Origin: Mucilaginibacter sp. L3T2-6
GTDB taxonomy: Bacteria > Bacteroidota > Bacteroidia > Sphingobacteriales > Sphingobacteriaceae
Length of the DNA stretch: 64,000 nt
Assembly: GCF_030519355.1 (NCBI RefSeq)
Contig: NZ_JAUMKC010000020.1
Span: 45,866 to 109,865 of the forward strand
Direction of reading: 5' to 3'
Shown here in pieces: positions 53,400-61,368 of the stretch. Position numbers and translations under genes: made by a program. Each line of letters begins with the position of its first letter. Position 1 is the first letter of the stretch. A model generated the notes under the pieces. It saw nothing but the letters and a program-made list of their open reading frames with translations. It made no database searches and was not told the origin of the DNA.

Positions 53400-53996
53400 T
53401 TACTGACCTCTACGATTTCCTGACTTCAGGGACTTCAGCCTGCTCAATGTTTCCTGCGAAATACCCAGATAATCAGCCACGATTTTATTAGGCAGCCGTT
53501 GCACGATGATGGGGTTTTGTTTCAGTAAGATATCGTACCGCTCTCGTGCATCCATGGTTATCAGGCTTTCAATCCGTTCAATGGCATCAATGTATGCGCG
53601 TTCCAGGTTAAGGCGGGTCATCGTTTCCCAACCGGGCATTTCGTCTATAAGCCGCTGATAGTCGTTATAGCCAATAACCAACATTTCAGAGGGTTCGACA
53701 CACTGAATGGATGCCTTTGATGGCTGTTTCAAAACAAAGCTCGGAAAAGCGGTGCCCATTTGCCCTTCAAACATTAAAAAACGGGTGGCTTCCTGTCCGT
53801 CATCGTCAATCAATAAAATACGCAGGCAACCCTTAGCAATAAAATACATATACTGGCTTATTTTTCCTTTTTCCAACAAAATTTCGTTGCGCCTGGCCGT
53901 CAGCGGTTTATAAAAACCGGCGATAGTCGCCCATTGCTCATCAGTTACACTGAGGTTTACCGATAGCGCTTTCCTTAACTCGTCATATCTATTCAC
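53400..53996 (-). CDS. Crp/Fnr-family transcriptional regulator
   Basis: 198 residues. An N-terminal cyclic-nucleotide-binding-like beta-roll (R-R-N-E-I-L-L-E-K-G-K-I-S-Q-Y-M-Y-F-I-A-K-G) leads to a C-terminal helix-turn-helix: R-L-P-N-K-I-V-A-D-Y-L-G-I-S-Q-E-T-L-S-R-L-K-S. No iron-sulfur Cys cluster is seen, and the effector is unknown. It may control the 54065 small gene in the opposite direction. Confidence 0.9.
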   Translation of the reverse strand: MNRYDELRKALSVNLSVTDEQWATIAGFYKPLTARRNEILLEKGKISQYMYFIAKGCLRILLIDDDGQEATRFLMFEGQMGTAFPSFVLKQPSKASIQCVEPSEMLVIGYNDYQRLIDEMPGWETMTRLNLERAYIDAIERIESLITMDARERYDILLKQNPIIVQRLPNKIVADYLGISQETLSRLKSLKSGNRRGQ

Positions 53997-54064
53997 GTTA
54001 CAAAAACCTTATAATGTAATAGCTTTATAAATATATACCTTTGAGATTCCTAAAATAAAACAAG

Positions 54065-54250
54065 ATGGCTCAAAAAGTAGTAACCGTAAATATTAATGTT
54101 TACGAACAATCCACCACCAACCGGCACTCTGCTTACGACATCAGCTACGTAAACAGGTACCTTGAAGAAGGCTGGACGATCAAACAAACCCTGCACAGCC
54201 CGGCCGTTGCCTCAAACTGGATAAACATTACGTTTATTCTGGAAAAGTAA
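54065..54250 (+). CDS. small hypothetical protein
   Basis: 61 residues, cytoplasmic, with a beta-strand start (K-V-V-T-V-N-I-N-V-Y) and Y-L-E-E-G-W-T-I-K-Q-T-L. It shares a divergent 68-base gap with the Crp/Fnr gene, where a TACCTTTG box sits near 54036, so a regulatory link is likely. The V-N-R-Y-L-E-E-G-W-T-I-K words resemble many short Bacteroidota proteins of unknown function. Confidence 0.65.
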   Translation: MAQKVVTVNINVYEQSTTNRHSAYDISYVNRYLEEGWTIKQTLHSPAVASNWINITFILEK

Positions 54251-54347
54251 GAGAGAAAAATTCATGCAGATGTTACATAGTGTGTGGCAAAATAACAGGA
54301 TTAGTTTGTAATTTCATCCGCATATCCATTATTATAAACCTCGCTAT

Positions 54348-55220
54348 ATGAAGACCTGTTTATCACTGCTTGCAGCCCTGCTGTTTTCGGTTGCATGTTT
54401 TGCACAAGAGTTACCTGCCCGCTGGGATGAGCTTGTTGCCACTGATTTTCCTAAGGCACTCGAAAAGTCGTCCAGAACCTGTATTCTGCCCATAGGGATA
54501 TTAGAAAAGCACGGACCGCATTCGCCGATAGGCACCGATTTAATCCACGTGCGTGAATGGGCTGCCCGGGCGGTAAGATCAGAGTATGCGGTGGTATTTC
54601 CTGATTATTTTTACGGACAAATAAATGAGGCCCGTCATCAGCCCGGCACGTTTGCCCTGCCAAGTAAGGTCATTTACGAACTGCTGGAAGAAACCTGCGA
54701 CGAAATAGCCCGGAATGGATTTGATAAAATCGTGATACTTAACGGTCATGGCGGTAACCCGGAGTTTTTGCGTTTCTTTATGCAATCGCTGTTGAACAAG
54801 CGCCATAATTATGCGGTTTACCTGTATACAGGCGGCGGGCGGGATGCTGATTATGCTAAACAGTACCATGCAATGCATAAATCGCCTATGGCTAATGATC
54901 AGCACGCTGGTGAAGATGAAACCTCGGTGTTAATGTATTATCGCCCCGATTTGATGCGTATGGACCGAGCGGCCAGCCAAAGCGGCGCTGACCAAAAGCG
55001 CAGCGACCTCCCGGGCTTATATACGCCTATCTGGTGGTATTCATCATATCCCAACCACTACGCAGGAGAAGGGGATAAGGCAACGGCCGAATTTGGCAAG
55101 TTCATCACCGATCACGAAATAGCATCTTTCATAAAAGCACTACAGGAAGTTAAGGCCGATACCAAAACCCTTCAGCTGCAAAATGAATTTTACGATAAAG
55201 TTGATAAACTGAATAAATAA
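54348..55220 (+). CDS. secreted creatininase-family protein
   Basis: 290 residues with a signal peptide (cleavage near C-F-A-Q-E). Creatininase signatures: L-P-I-G-I-L-E-K-H-G-P-H-S-P-I-G-T-D with metal-binding Glu, His and Asp, then N-G-H-G-G-N, and H-A-G-E-D-E-T-S with the late Glu. Members are zinc or manganese amidohydrolases acting on creatinine, formamidopyrimidines or related amides; a secreted form in Bacteroidota has no fixed substrate. Confidence 0.88.
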   Translation: MKTCLSLLAALLFSVACFAQELPARWDELVATDFPKALEKSSRTCILPIGILEKHGPHSPIGTDLIHVREWAARAVRSEYAVVFPDYFYGQINEARHQPGTFALPSKVIYELLEETCDEIARNGFDKIVILNGHGGNPEFLRFFMQSLLNKRHNYAVYLYTGGGRDADYAKQYHAMHKSPMANDQHAGEDETSVLMYYRPDLMRMDRAASQSGADQKRSDLPGLYTPIWWYSSYPNHYAGEGDKATAEFGKFITDHEIASFIKALQEVKADTKTLQLQNEFYDKVDKLNK

Positions 55221-55235
55221 AAAAGCAACAAAATA

Positions 55236-55385
55236 TCGTACGTCATGCCGTTTAGCGACGGGCATAGCCCAGCGCTGGCAGATCGGCGCCTTTCAGGGCT
55301 ATTGCACATTGAGGGCAATGTTTCTCGCCATGTAAGGGCAAATTCCCTCAGCGTAGGGCATCGGCTGCGTCGCCACGACAGATTT
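55236..55385. repeat. GGGC/GCCC-rich intergenic element
   Basis: Between the creatininase and DUF3472 genes (convergent) lies a stretch with a short hairpin (ATGCCGT ... ACGGGCAT) and then GGGCATAGCCC, TTTCAGGGCTATTG, AGGGCAAT, GTAAGGGCAAA, GTAGGGCATCGG words. It is G+C-richer than the surroundings. The CTTTCAGGGC and AGGGCAxxGCCC words are typical of a dispersed Bacteroidota intergenic repeat I have seen in related genomes. It is not coding on either strand. Confidence 0.55.
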
Positions 55386-55397
55386 TTACAACAAATA

Positions 55398-56717
55398 TCA
55401 GGGCAGATTGTCGAAGTCTATAACAGGTGCTTTGCCTTTCGGAGTTCTTTCCAATATGAGGCCGCGCCTGGTATAATTATTAAAAAAGCCGCAGTTTTTC
55501 AGGAAAAAAGAGCTGCCTTCTACACCTCCTGCATAATCCATCCGGTAACCTTTTTGCGCCGTTGCATCATTGGTAAATTTGGCTTTAGTGATTTCTGTCC
55601 ATTGGCCTTTATCATCGGCCACCCAGCCGTTGCTGAACATTACCCGTCGTGTTACTGTTCCTTCCTCAGGCTCAAAATTTTCGAGGAATGAGTGCAGACC
55701 AACCAGGTAAGTATGCGTTTGCGGCCTGTTGAAACTGGCTAATAGTTCCCATTTGCCAAGTTCGGGCGCGTAGAACCATGCGGTAAAAGCAGTGTGGTTT
55801 TTATCTTCCGGTTTGGCGTGTATCAAAAACCGGTAGGTGTTTCCTGCTTTCCAGTTATAGTTCATGTAACTCTGCCCGCCGGAACCTTCATTGCCAAATT
55901 CACCTGTGTGCACATTTGCGCCTTTTTTCAGCATTACAATTTTTTGGCTGTCAGGAATTGCCTTAGGATCATCGGTGCTAAACGGGCTCCAAACTGAAAA
56001 CAGAATGTGCCGCTCCGTAGGAGAGTTAACCTGCATGCCGAAATAACCTACATTAAACCCATCTGCCATAAAATAGGAGCCAATCACATCATTTCCAACC
56101 GGTACCGTTACTTCATTGTAAAACCATTCGGCGTTAACTTTGGGGGCGTCATAGGCCAGGTGCACCGATGGCCCCCGGCGGCCCCAATGAAAGTAATTAC
56201 CATTGTTATCCGGCACATAAGCCGTTTTATTGTTAATTGCGGCGCCTGATAGTTTAATCGCGCTCACCTCGGCAAACTGCCTGCCGGTTTTATTAATACC
56301 GCTTAGTGTTACAGCAACGTAACCTGTGTCTTTCGCTAACCATTCACCCGCATAATAATCCTTAAGATCACTGCCGGCAACACTTACCTGGCTGGTGCTT
56401 TTTAAAGCAGATACGGCTATTTTGCTGTTGCCATCCGTCTTAAGATTCAACCAAAGCTTAAAATAGCCGGTCCGTTGCAGGCGAAAATAAAAGACAAACT
56501 TAGTAGTACTTTTTGTCCATCCTACAATACCGTTATTGGTTACGGTTCCGCCGCTTGTATCACTCCCTACCCGCCATGAATTGCCACCTGCAGGAAGGGT
56601 AATAACGGTATCGGTTGCGCTGATAATTGTTTTTTTGAAATGATGACCGTTTGCTACTGCTGCAGAAGCAGATATAGCGGTTAGGAATAATACGGCCGTA
56701 GCCAATTTATTTATCTT
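55398..56717 (-). CDS. secreted DUF3472/DUF5077 protein, probably glycan-related
   Basis: 439 residues from ATG 56717, with a signal peptide. The N-terminal 120 residues are a beta-sandwich (DUF5077-like, W-L-N-L-K-T-D-G-N-S-K-I-A-V); residues about 180-400 match DUF3472, with R-R-G-P-S-V-H-L-A-Y and G-Y-F-G-M-Q-V-N-S. It is often found in polysaccharide utilisation regions. No catalytic residues can be named. The next gene upstream on the same strand is the DUF6067 protein. Confidence 0.82.
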   Translation of the reverse strand, partial: KINKLATAVLFLTAISASAAVANGHHFKKTIISATDTVITLPAGGNSWRVGSDTSGGTVTNNGIVGWTKSTTKFVFYFRLQRTGYFKLWLNLKTDGNSKIAVSALKSTSQVSVAGSDLKDYYAGEWLAKDTGYVAVTLSGINKTGRQFAEVSAIKLSGAAINNKTAYVPDNNGNYFHWGRRGPSVHLAYDAPKVNAEWFYNEVTVPVGNDVIGSYFMADGFNVGYFGMQVNSPTERHILFSVWSPFSTDDPKAIPDSQKIVMLKKGANVHTGEFGNEGSGGQSYMNYNWKAGNTYRFLIHAKPEDKNHTAFTAWFYAPELGKWELLASFNRPQTHTYLVGLHSFLENFEPEEGTVTRRVMFSNGWVADDKGQWTEITKAKFTNDATAQKGYRMDYAGGVEGSSFFLKNCGFFNNYTRRGLILERTPKGKAPVIDFDNLP

Positions 56718-56745
56718 CATTATTTCGGATACATTGTATGTCATT

Positions 56746-56864
56746 GTAGAAACGCGATGCTTCCGTCTCCCACAGGACAGATGTCAAACATATTTTCGTT
56801 CTGGTACGTATTGCAAACGAATTACCTTTCGCTTTTTTTTTGACACGAAGCATCGCGTCTTTAC
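56746..56864. mobile_element. 119-bp MITE-like element with about 20-bp terminal inverted repeats
   Basis: GTAGAAACGCGATGCTTCCGT at its left end and the complement of GTAAAGACGCGATGCTTCGT at its right end (56845-56864) form terminal inverted repeats, differing by two mismatches and one base of length. The middle of about 78 bases is non-coding with a T-run. It sits 29 bases before the DUF3472 start and after the DUF6067 stop. It looks like a small non-autonomous or palindromic insert. Confidence 0.6.
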
Positions 56865-56897
56865 GTTTCACCTGCATGATTTGTGTGTAAATAGATT

Positions 56898-59897
56898 CTA
56901 TTTACCTTCTTTTATAATTAATAACCACCCCTTGCCTTTTTCCACTTTTATATCCTGCCCATCTTTAAACTGGGCGGCGGGCTGGAAATTCTTAATTGCA
57001 GGTGCTGTTATAGCTGCTGCAGCCGGGTTTATACCTAATGCCTTCCAGTTTATTTTAAGCTTTACGTTTACATCATCATTCGCCCAACTGGCTATTGATA
57101 CTAATACCTTATGTTCTTTTTTGTAGATGGTGGCCAGCACTTCCTGATTGTTGGTTTTTATTGGGTTGTTTTCTACCCAATAGCCAATCATTTTTGTGCC
57201 CTGCATGCCGAATTGATCCCAAACTTTCCATATCGGGCGTGGGTCGGCATTGTCGCTCCACGGCATGCGGTTGGTCATGCCATAAATCATGCCACGCCAT
57301 GGATTGCCACCACCTTGCAGCATTTCCCCCATCAGGCCAAACGGGATGCCTGATACCTCGGTCAGGAAGAAATCAGGCGAATTTTTCTCATAATCAAAAT
57401 ATTCACCAAACCAAAGCCTGTTCAGGTAGGGGAAATGTTCCATATACAGGTTAGCGCTGTTGTTAAAGCCGTCGCTTTTATTGTATTGATTAGCCGAGTG
57501 AAGGTCGATAATACCCGGATGTCCGTCTTTGGTCAGCACACGTTTAATGCGTTTCATGGTGATGCGGTCGAATGCAACGTCATCCAGGTAAATACCGTCG
57601 ATACCCACGTTTTGTACCAGCCAGTTCATGCCTTCTACGTAATAGTTATGCCAGCGGCTCATTCCACTGTTTATTAATGCAGCATCCTTATATGCAGGCA
57701 CATACCAGGCAGCGATGTAATCATCCACTACATGCTCCTGCAGCCACGAATAGCCGCCGCCCTTGCCCGGTGAATAAATTTCATGACCAAGGCTACGCAT
57801 CGGAAAAGTTTCATAAGCACTATTTGATAGCTCGCGCACGGTGTTATATATCTTAACTTTCAGCCCTAACCGGTGAGCGGAATCGATATAACTTTTCATT
57901 TGCTTCCAGCGGATAAACGGGTAGTTGATGTACGGATTTATCGGCGTGCCGTGGTGAATGTTAACCACAGTTGCCCCGGTTTCTTTGATACTATCCAAAT
58001 CACTGTATTTATGATAAAACCTGGTGGCCCATTGAAAATCAGTATTAATAGGGTGGAAAGGTGTGATCAGTAAAGTAAAATTATAATACAACACATCGCC
58101 TTTTTTCATATTACGCGCACCGCTGTAGTTATTTACTAACACCTGGCTGCCTGTCTCGCTTATGTTTATGCCTCCTTTATTATCATTGCCCCATGATGTC
58201 GGCAGGAGTAAGGGCTTTTGCAGATAAAAATTCGTATTCAGCGGACGCACATAGTTTTCATCGCGAAGAGAGTATTGCAAACCGGCGTTTACATCGCCCA
58301 GCCAGGCGCCATCCTGGTTTTTGTGGGCTACGTCCCATTTCCATTCATACTTTTCCGGCCTGCGCTCGCCTTTAAGGTTCAGGCCGATGATGTATTTAGA
58401 TGCCTCTTTATTGAAAGGTATTTCCATACGGATGTCCTTTAGAACTACGTCCTTCAGGGCGGTTAACTTAACCGTGTACATGGCAAATCCGTCAAATTCA
58501 ACATTGCCGGTCACATCCATTTTCAGGTTGGCAGATATATTGGTGGCTGTCCAGCCAACGGTTCCGGCTTGTTTGGTTGTAAATTTTACACCTTTGGCCT
58601 GCCAGGTTTCCGGGCCATTTTCATTTTCTGCCACCAGCTTTATCGACGACGCAATAACTTCTTTTGCCTTTGCCGATATCGACGTCATTTCAGGCGTAAA
58701 GAAAGTTTCAATCTTTGCCGGGAAGCCGGTTTTACCGAGCACGAGCTTGCGACCGAGCAAACTGATGCTATTCTGGTTTACGACCAGCGACGTATAAGGC
58801 TTAATGACATCATTTTTTTGCGCCAATGTAGAATTTAACCAGGTAAGCCGCGTTTCTTTCCAAGGCTCATTTATGTTGCCGTTGGCCGCAACTTTTGCAT
58901 CTACCTTAATACTGATGCCAATTTTAGTGTTTTCTGCATTTTTTGCGGTCACAGTAGCATAACCCTCATAAGTACCGGCAGCGATTCCTGCAGGAATATT
59001 TACCAGGCACCACATTGCCTGCACATCGCCTTTAGCGATGTCGACGGTTTTGTTGAACGACTTACCCCGGTAATCGACGCCGCTGTTATTTATACATGAA
59101 ATCAGTTTTGATGAGATAACACTGCCGGCCTTGCCTTTCAAGTCTGAAAATATAATTTTTACGCCTGACAAATCTTTAGCGACGGGATAAATGCCCAATT
59201 GATATGAATAGTTTTCACCGCGTTTAGCCTCGCCGCTGAACATACCCTTAACGCCTTTTTCTATCCAGCGTTGGGGCAGGTCGTGTTTCATTTTTATAAT
59301 GTGCAACCTGTCCTCCGGAAATACCAGGTAACTCTTCCCTGCATTTTGTTGGATTAAGTTCTTTGTCTCTGTTTCCGTGGCGATCACCTCCATCGGGTAA
59401 AAACTGTTTAAGGCGTTAAGCGATTGAATACTTTCAACTTTAGCACCCTCAATATTCTTGGCAGCCGCTATCGATTGCAGCCAGGCATTATCTGCCGTTT
59501 GGGCAGCAGGGATATACTTCGCATTAGGATAGTTTGATTTCCGGTTGATAGAATAAGGCATATAATATACAAAGTATTTATTATGCCCGGCAACAGGCTC
59601 AAAATAAAGCACGCACGCTTCGCGGTTCATAGCTGCTACTGAAACATTCATCAAGCGTTTATTGGTGGCAGAATCAACCATAAATAGTTGTTTGTTTTCT
59701 GGTTTCAGGTCCTCCCTGCGCCAATTGATCATGGCCTTTGCAACGGAAGTATTTGCATTCTGCAATGTAAGCGCCACGCGGTGATTGCCTAAAGAATCGG
59801 CATCCCAATCGTTATTTTTTGAAATGTAAGGGATTTGCTGTGCAGCAGCAGCTTTAACAGCAAAAGACAACATTGCCAGGTAAAAGATTTTCTTCAT
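56898..59897 (-). CDS. secreted glycoside-hydrolase-like protein (DUF6067)
   Basis: 999 residues with a signal peptide (cleavage near A-A-A-A-Q). N-terminal beta-sandwich domains (to about residue 500) precede a central (beta/alpha)8-like part: M-R-S-L-G-H-E-I-Y, V-G-I-D-G-I-Y-L-D-D-V-A-F-D-R and I-D-L-H-S-A-N. A C-terminal beta domain follows. The Y-L-D-D acids fit a retaining or inverting hydrolase site. The family is found in Bacteroidota glycan utilisation. No SusC/SusD pair is adjacent. Confidence 0.82.
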   Translation of the reverse strand: MKKIFYLAMLSFAVKAAAAQQIPYISKNNDWDADSLGNHRVALTLQNANTSVAKAMINWRREDLKPENKQLFMVDSATNKRLMNVSVAAMNREACVLYFEPVAGHNKYFVYYMPYSINRKSNYPNAKYIPAAQTADNAWLQSIAAAKNIEGAKVESIQSLNALNSFYPMEVIATETETKNLIQQNAGKSYLVFPEDRLHIIKMKHDLPQRWIEKGVKGMFSGEAKRGENYSYQLGIYPVAKDLSGVKIIFSDLKGKAGSVISSKLISCINNSGVDYRGKSFNKTVDIAKGDVQAMWCLVNIPAGIAAGTYEGYATVTAKNAENTKIGISIKVDAKVAANGNINEPWKETRLTWLNSTLAQKNDVIKPYTSLVVNQNSISLLGRKLVLGKTGFPAKIETFFTPEMTSISAKAKEVIASSIKLVAENENGPETWQAKGVKFTTKQAGTVGWTATNISANLKMDVTGNVEFDGFAMYTVKLTALKDVVLKDIRMEIPFNKEASKYIIGLNLKGERRPEKYEWKWDVAHKNQDGAWLGDVNAGLQYSLRDENYVRPLNTNFYLQKPLLLPTSWGNDNKGGINISETGSQVLVNNYSGARNMKKGDVLYYNFTLLITPFHPINTDFQWATRFYHKYSDLDSIKETGATVVNIHHGTPINPYINYPFIRWKQMKSYIDSAHRLGLKVKIYNTVRELSNSAYETFPMRSLGHEIYSPGKGGGYSWLQEHVVDDYIAAWYVPAYKDAALINSGMSRWHNYYVEGMNWLVQNVGIDGIYLDDVAFDRITMKRIKRVLTKDGHPGIIDLHSANQYNKSDGFNNSANLYMEHFPYLNRLWFGEYFDYEKNSPDFFLTEVSGIPFGLMGEMLQGGGNPWRGMIYGMTNRMPWSDNADPRPIWKVWDQFGMQGTKMIGYWVENNPIKTNNQEVLATIYKKEHKVLVSIASWANDDVNVKLKINWKALGINPAAAAITAPAIKNFQPAAQFKDGQDIKVEKGKGWLLIIKEGK

Positions 59898-60031
59898 GAG
59901 AGTCAGTGTATTATCGGAATGCTAAATTAGCATAATGCCACCGACTTAGTGTTGCCAGCGCAAACGATTGCGCAGAGAAAAATTTGCCATTTATACACAG
60001 GTAAGCGTTCTGCGTAATCAAGGCATGCTAT

Positions 60032-60979
60032 TTATTTCAGAATCACTTTTGTAGCCCCATATCCAAATTTCTCTTTGCGGGCATCCATAAATGTTTGCAC
60101 TTTTTGGTGGCGGCCCAGTTGTTTATGAAGTTCATGGCGCAAAATACCGTTGCCTGCCCCGTGAATAAATGTTATTTCGGGCAGTTGGTGGACAATAGCT
60201 GCGTCAAGCATCTTATGAAAATAATCCAGCTGGATTTTAAGAATTTCGCCGCTATTGAGAAATTGATAATCGTTACGGATCTTTTCAATATGAAGGTCGA
60301 CTTCGCTTTTCGGCTTTTCGACCACCGCCTTCTCTTCGGGCGATTGATAAAAGCTCTCCTTCAGCTTTTGCGCGTCAATTACCAGTTCGGGCTCATCTAA
60401 CCTGAAAAGCCACCCTTGCTGGTTTAATAGCGGTATTGTCTTTTTCGAACCTGAAAAATCTTTCGCTTTAAACTTTTCATTAATTATCAATGGGGCAGGG
60501 GGCTGCACATTTTGTTTGGTATAATATAGTATATGAAAGCTGAGGGATGGCCAAAGCTGCAAATCCGCCAACTGGGCTGAATAAACTTTAGCAGCAGTAT
60601 TGGCTGCAAGTGTTCCGCTAAATTCGCCTTTGTATACCTGTTGTTTTTCAGCGGTCAGGGATGCAAGCAGTTGAAAGGATGTTTCGTTAATCAAATAGAA
60701 ATGTACCACTGAATTCGCCTTTGAGTCGTTAACCGCTCCAAGAAAAACACCATTGGTTTTAAATTCGCCGGCCTGCACAGGTTGGTCAATAGCGGTATCG
60801 TCCTTTTTGTTGCCTGGCGCTTCGTAACCATGCACTGTGGTAACTTTACTCGCCAGTACAGGTATTTCAAAATCATCCTCGCCGGTAACGCCTATCATCT
60901 GGTCGTCGATAATACGGGTTACAAAGCCCTCCATCTTTTCATCAACAAACCGCACAAAATCGCCTAACTTATACTTCAT
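60032..60979 (-). CDS. DUF2027 and Smr-domain protein
   Basis: 315 residues. N-terminal 60 residues are a small beta-barrel DUF2027 domain (Y-K-L-G-D-F-V-R-F-V-D-E-K-M-E-G). The C-terminal 85 residues are a Smr domain: V-D-L-H-I-E-K and I-H-G-A-G-N-G-I-L-R. Smr domains occur as nucleases acting on nucleic acids and in MutS2. A nucleic-acid or ribosome rescue role is possible; the middle domain is unassigned. Confidence 0.87.
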   Translation of the reverse strand: MKYKLGDFVRFVDEKMEGFVTRIIDDQMIGVTGEDDFEIPVLASKVTTVHGYEAPGNKKDDTAIDQPVQAGEFKTNGVFLGAVNDSKANSVVHFYLINETSFQLLASLTAEKQQVYKGEFSGTLAANTAAKVYSAQLADLQLWPSLSFHILYYTKQNVQPPAPLIINEKFKAKDFSGSKKTIPLLNQQGWLFRLDEPELVIDAQKLKESFYQSPEEKAVVEKPKSEVDLHIEKIRNDYQFLNSGEILKIQLDYFHKMLDAAIVHQLPEITFIHGAGNGILRHELHKQLGRHQKVQTFMDARKEKFGYGATKVILK

Positions 60980-61010
60980 TTTCTTATGATTTCACAGACT
61001 TAAAAATTGG

Positions 61011-61113
61011 TTCCACAGACAGAAGGTAATTTAAAGATTATACAGATTGAATTAACTTGAGTTTGCCGATTCAGTTAATTGAATAAACTGCAGCCATCTC
61101 TGTATCGGTGGAA
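61011..61113. repeat. decayed intergenic inverted repeat
   Basis: TTCCAC at 61011-61016 and GTGGAA at 61108-61113 bound a 103-base stretch with inner arms GAATTAAC and GTTAATTGAA. The arms are imperfect. It lies between the divergent Smr and M1 genes. Confidence 0.45.
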
Positions 61114-61118
61114 TGCCA

Positions 61119-61225
61119 AAAATAAAAAAACCACCCGCCCTAAGGCAGATGGTTAGAAATTAGTTATTTAATACCCCTATTAAAATAACTGGGTGCAAAT
61201 TAAATAAATATTTGCCGGACTACAA
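61119..61225 (-). ncRNA. candidate minus-strand small RNA with terminator
   Basis: Reading leftward, TTTG, 19 bases, TATTTG lies at about 61250-61222. Next is a 10-base AT hairpin with an AGGGGT loop (61163-61189, one bulge), then a perfect 11-base terminator stem (61129-61139 with 61144-61154, including U-G pairs) followed by TTTTTTTATTTTT. No reading frame of note lies inside and no gene lies upstream on this strand in the 389-base gap. The promoter match is imperfect. Confidence 0.42.
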
Positions 61226-61368
61226 ATAGTAAGTTAATTTTTTTTCGCAAACAGTTGTAATTATTCCATCCCGGCAGCGTCTTATGGGTATATCGTCTTA
61301 AGATAGGTGTTATTGACATATCGTGTCAGCCTAAAACAATTTACTTTTTGCAAAAAAAATTACTAAGA

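Noticed and set aside
55245..55691. 148-codon plus-strand frame starting in the GGGC-rich gap
   Set aside because: More than half overlaps the DUF3472 gene in antisense, and its start lies in repeat sequence.
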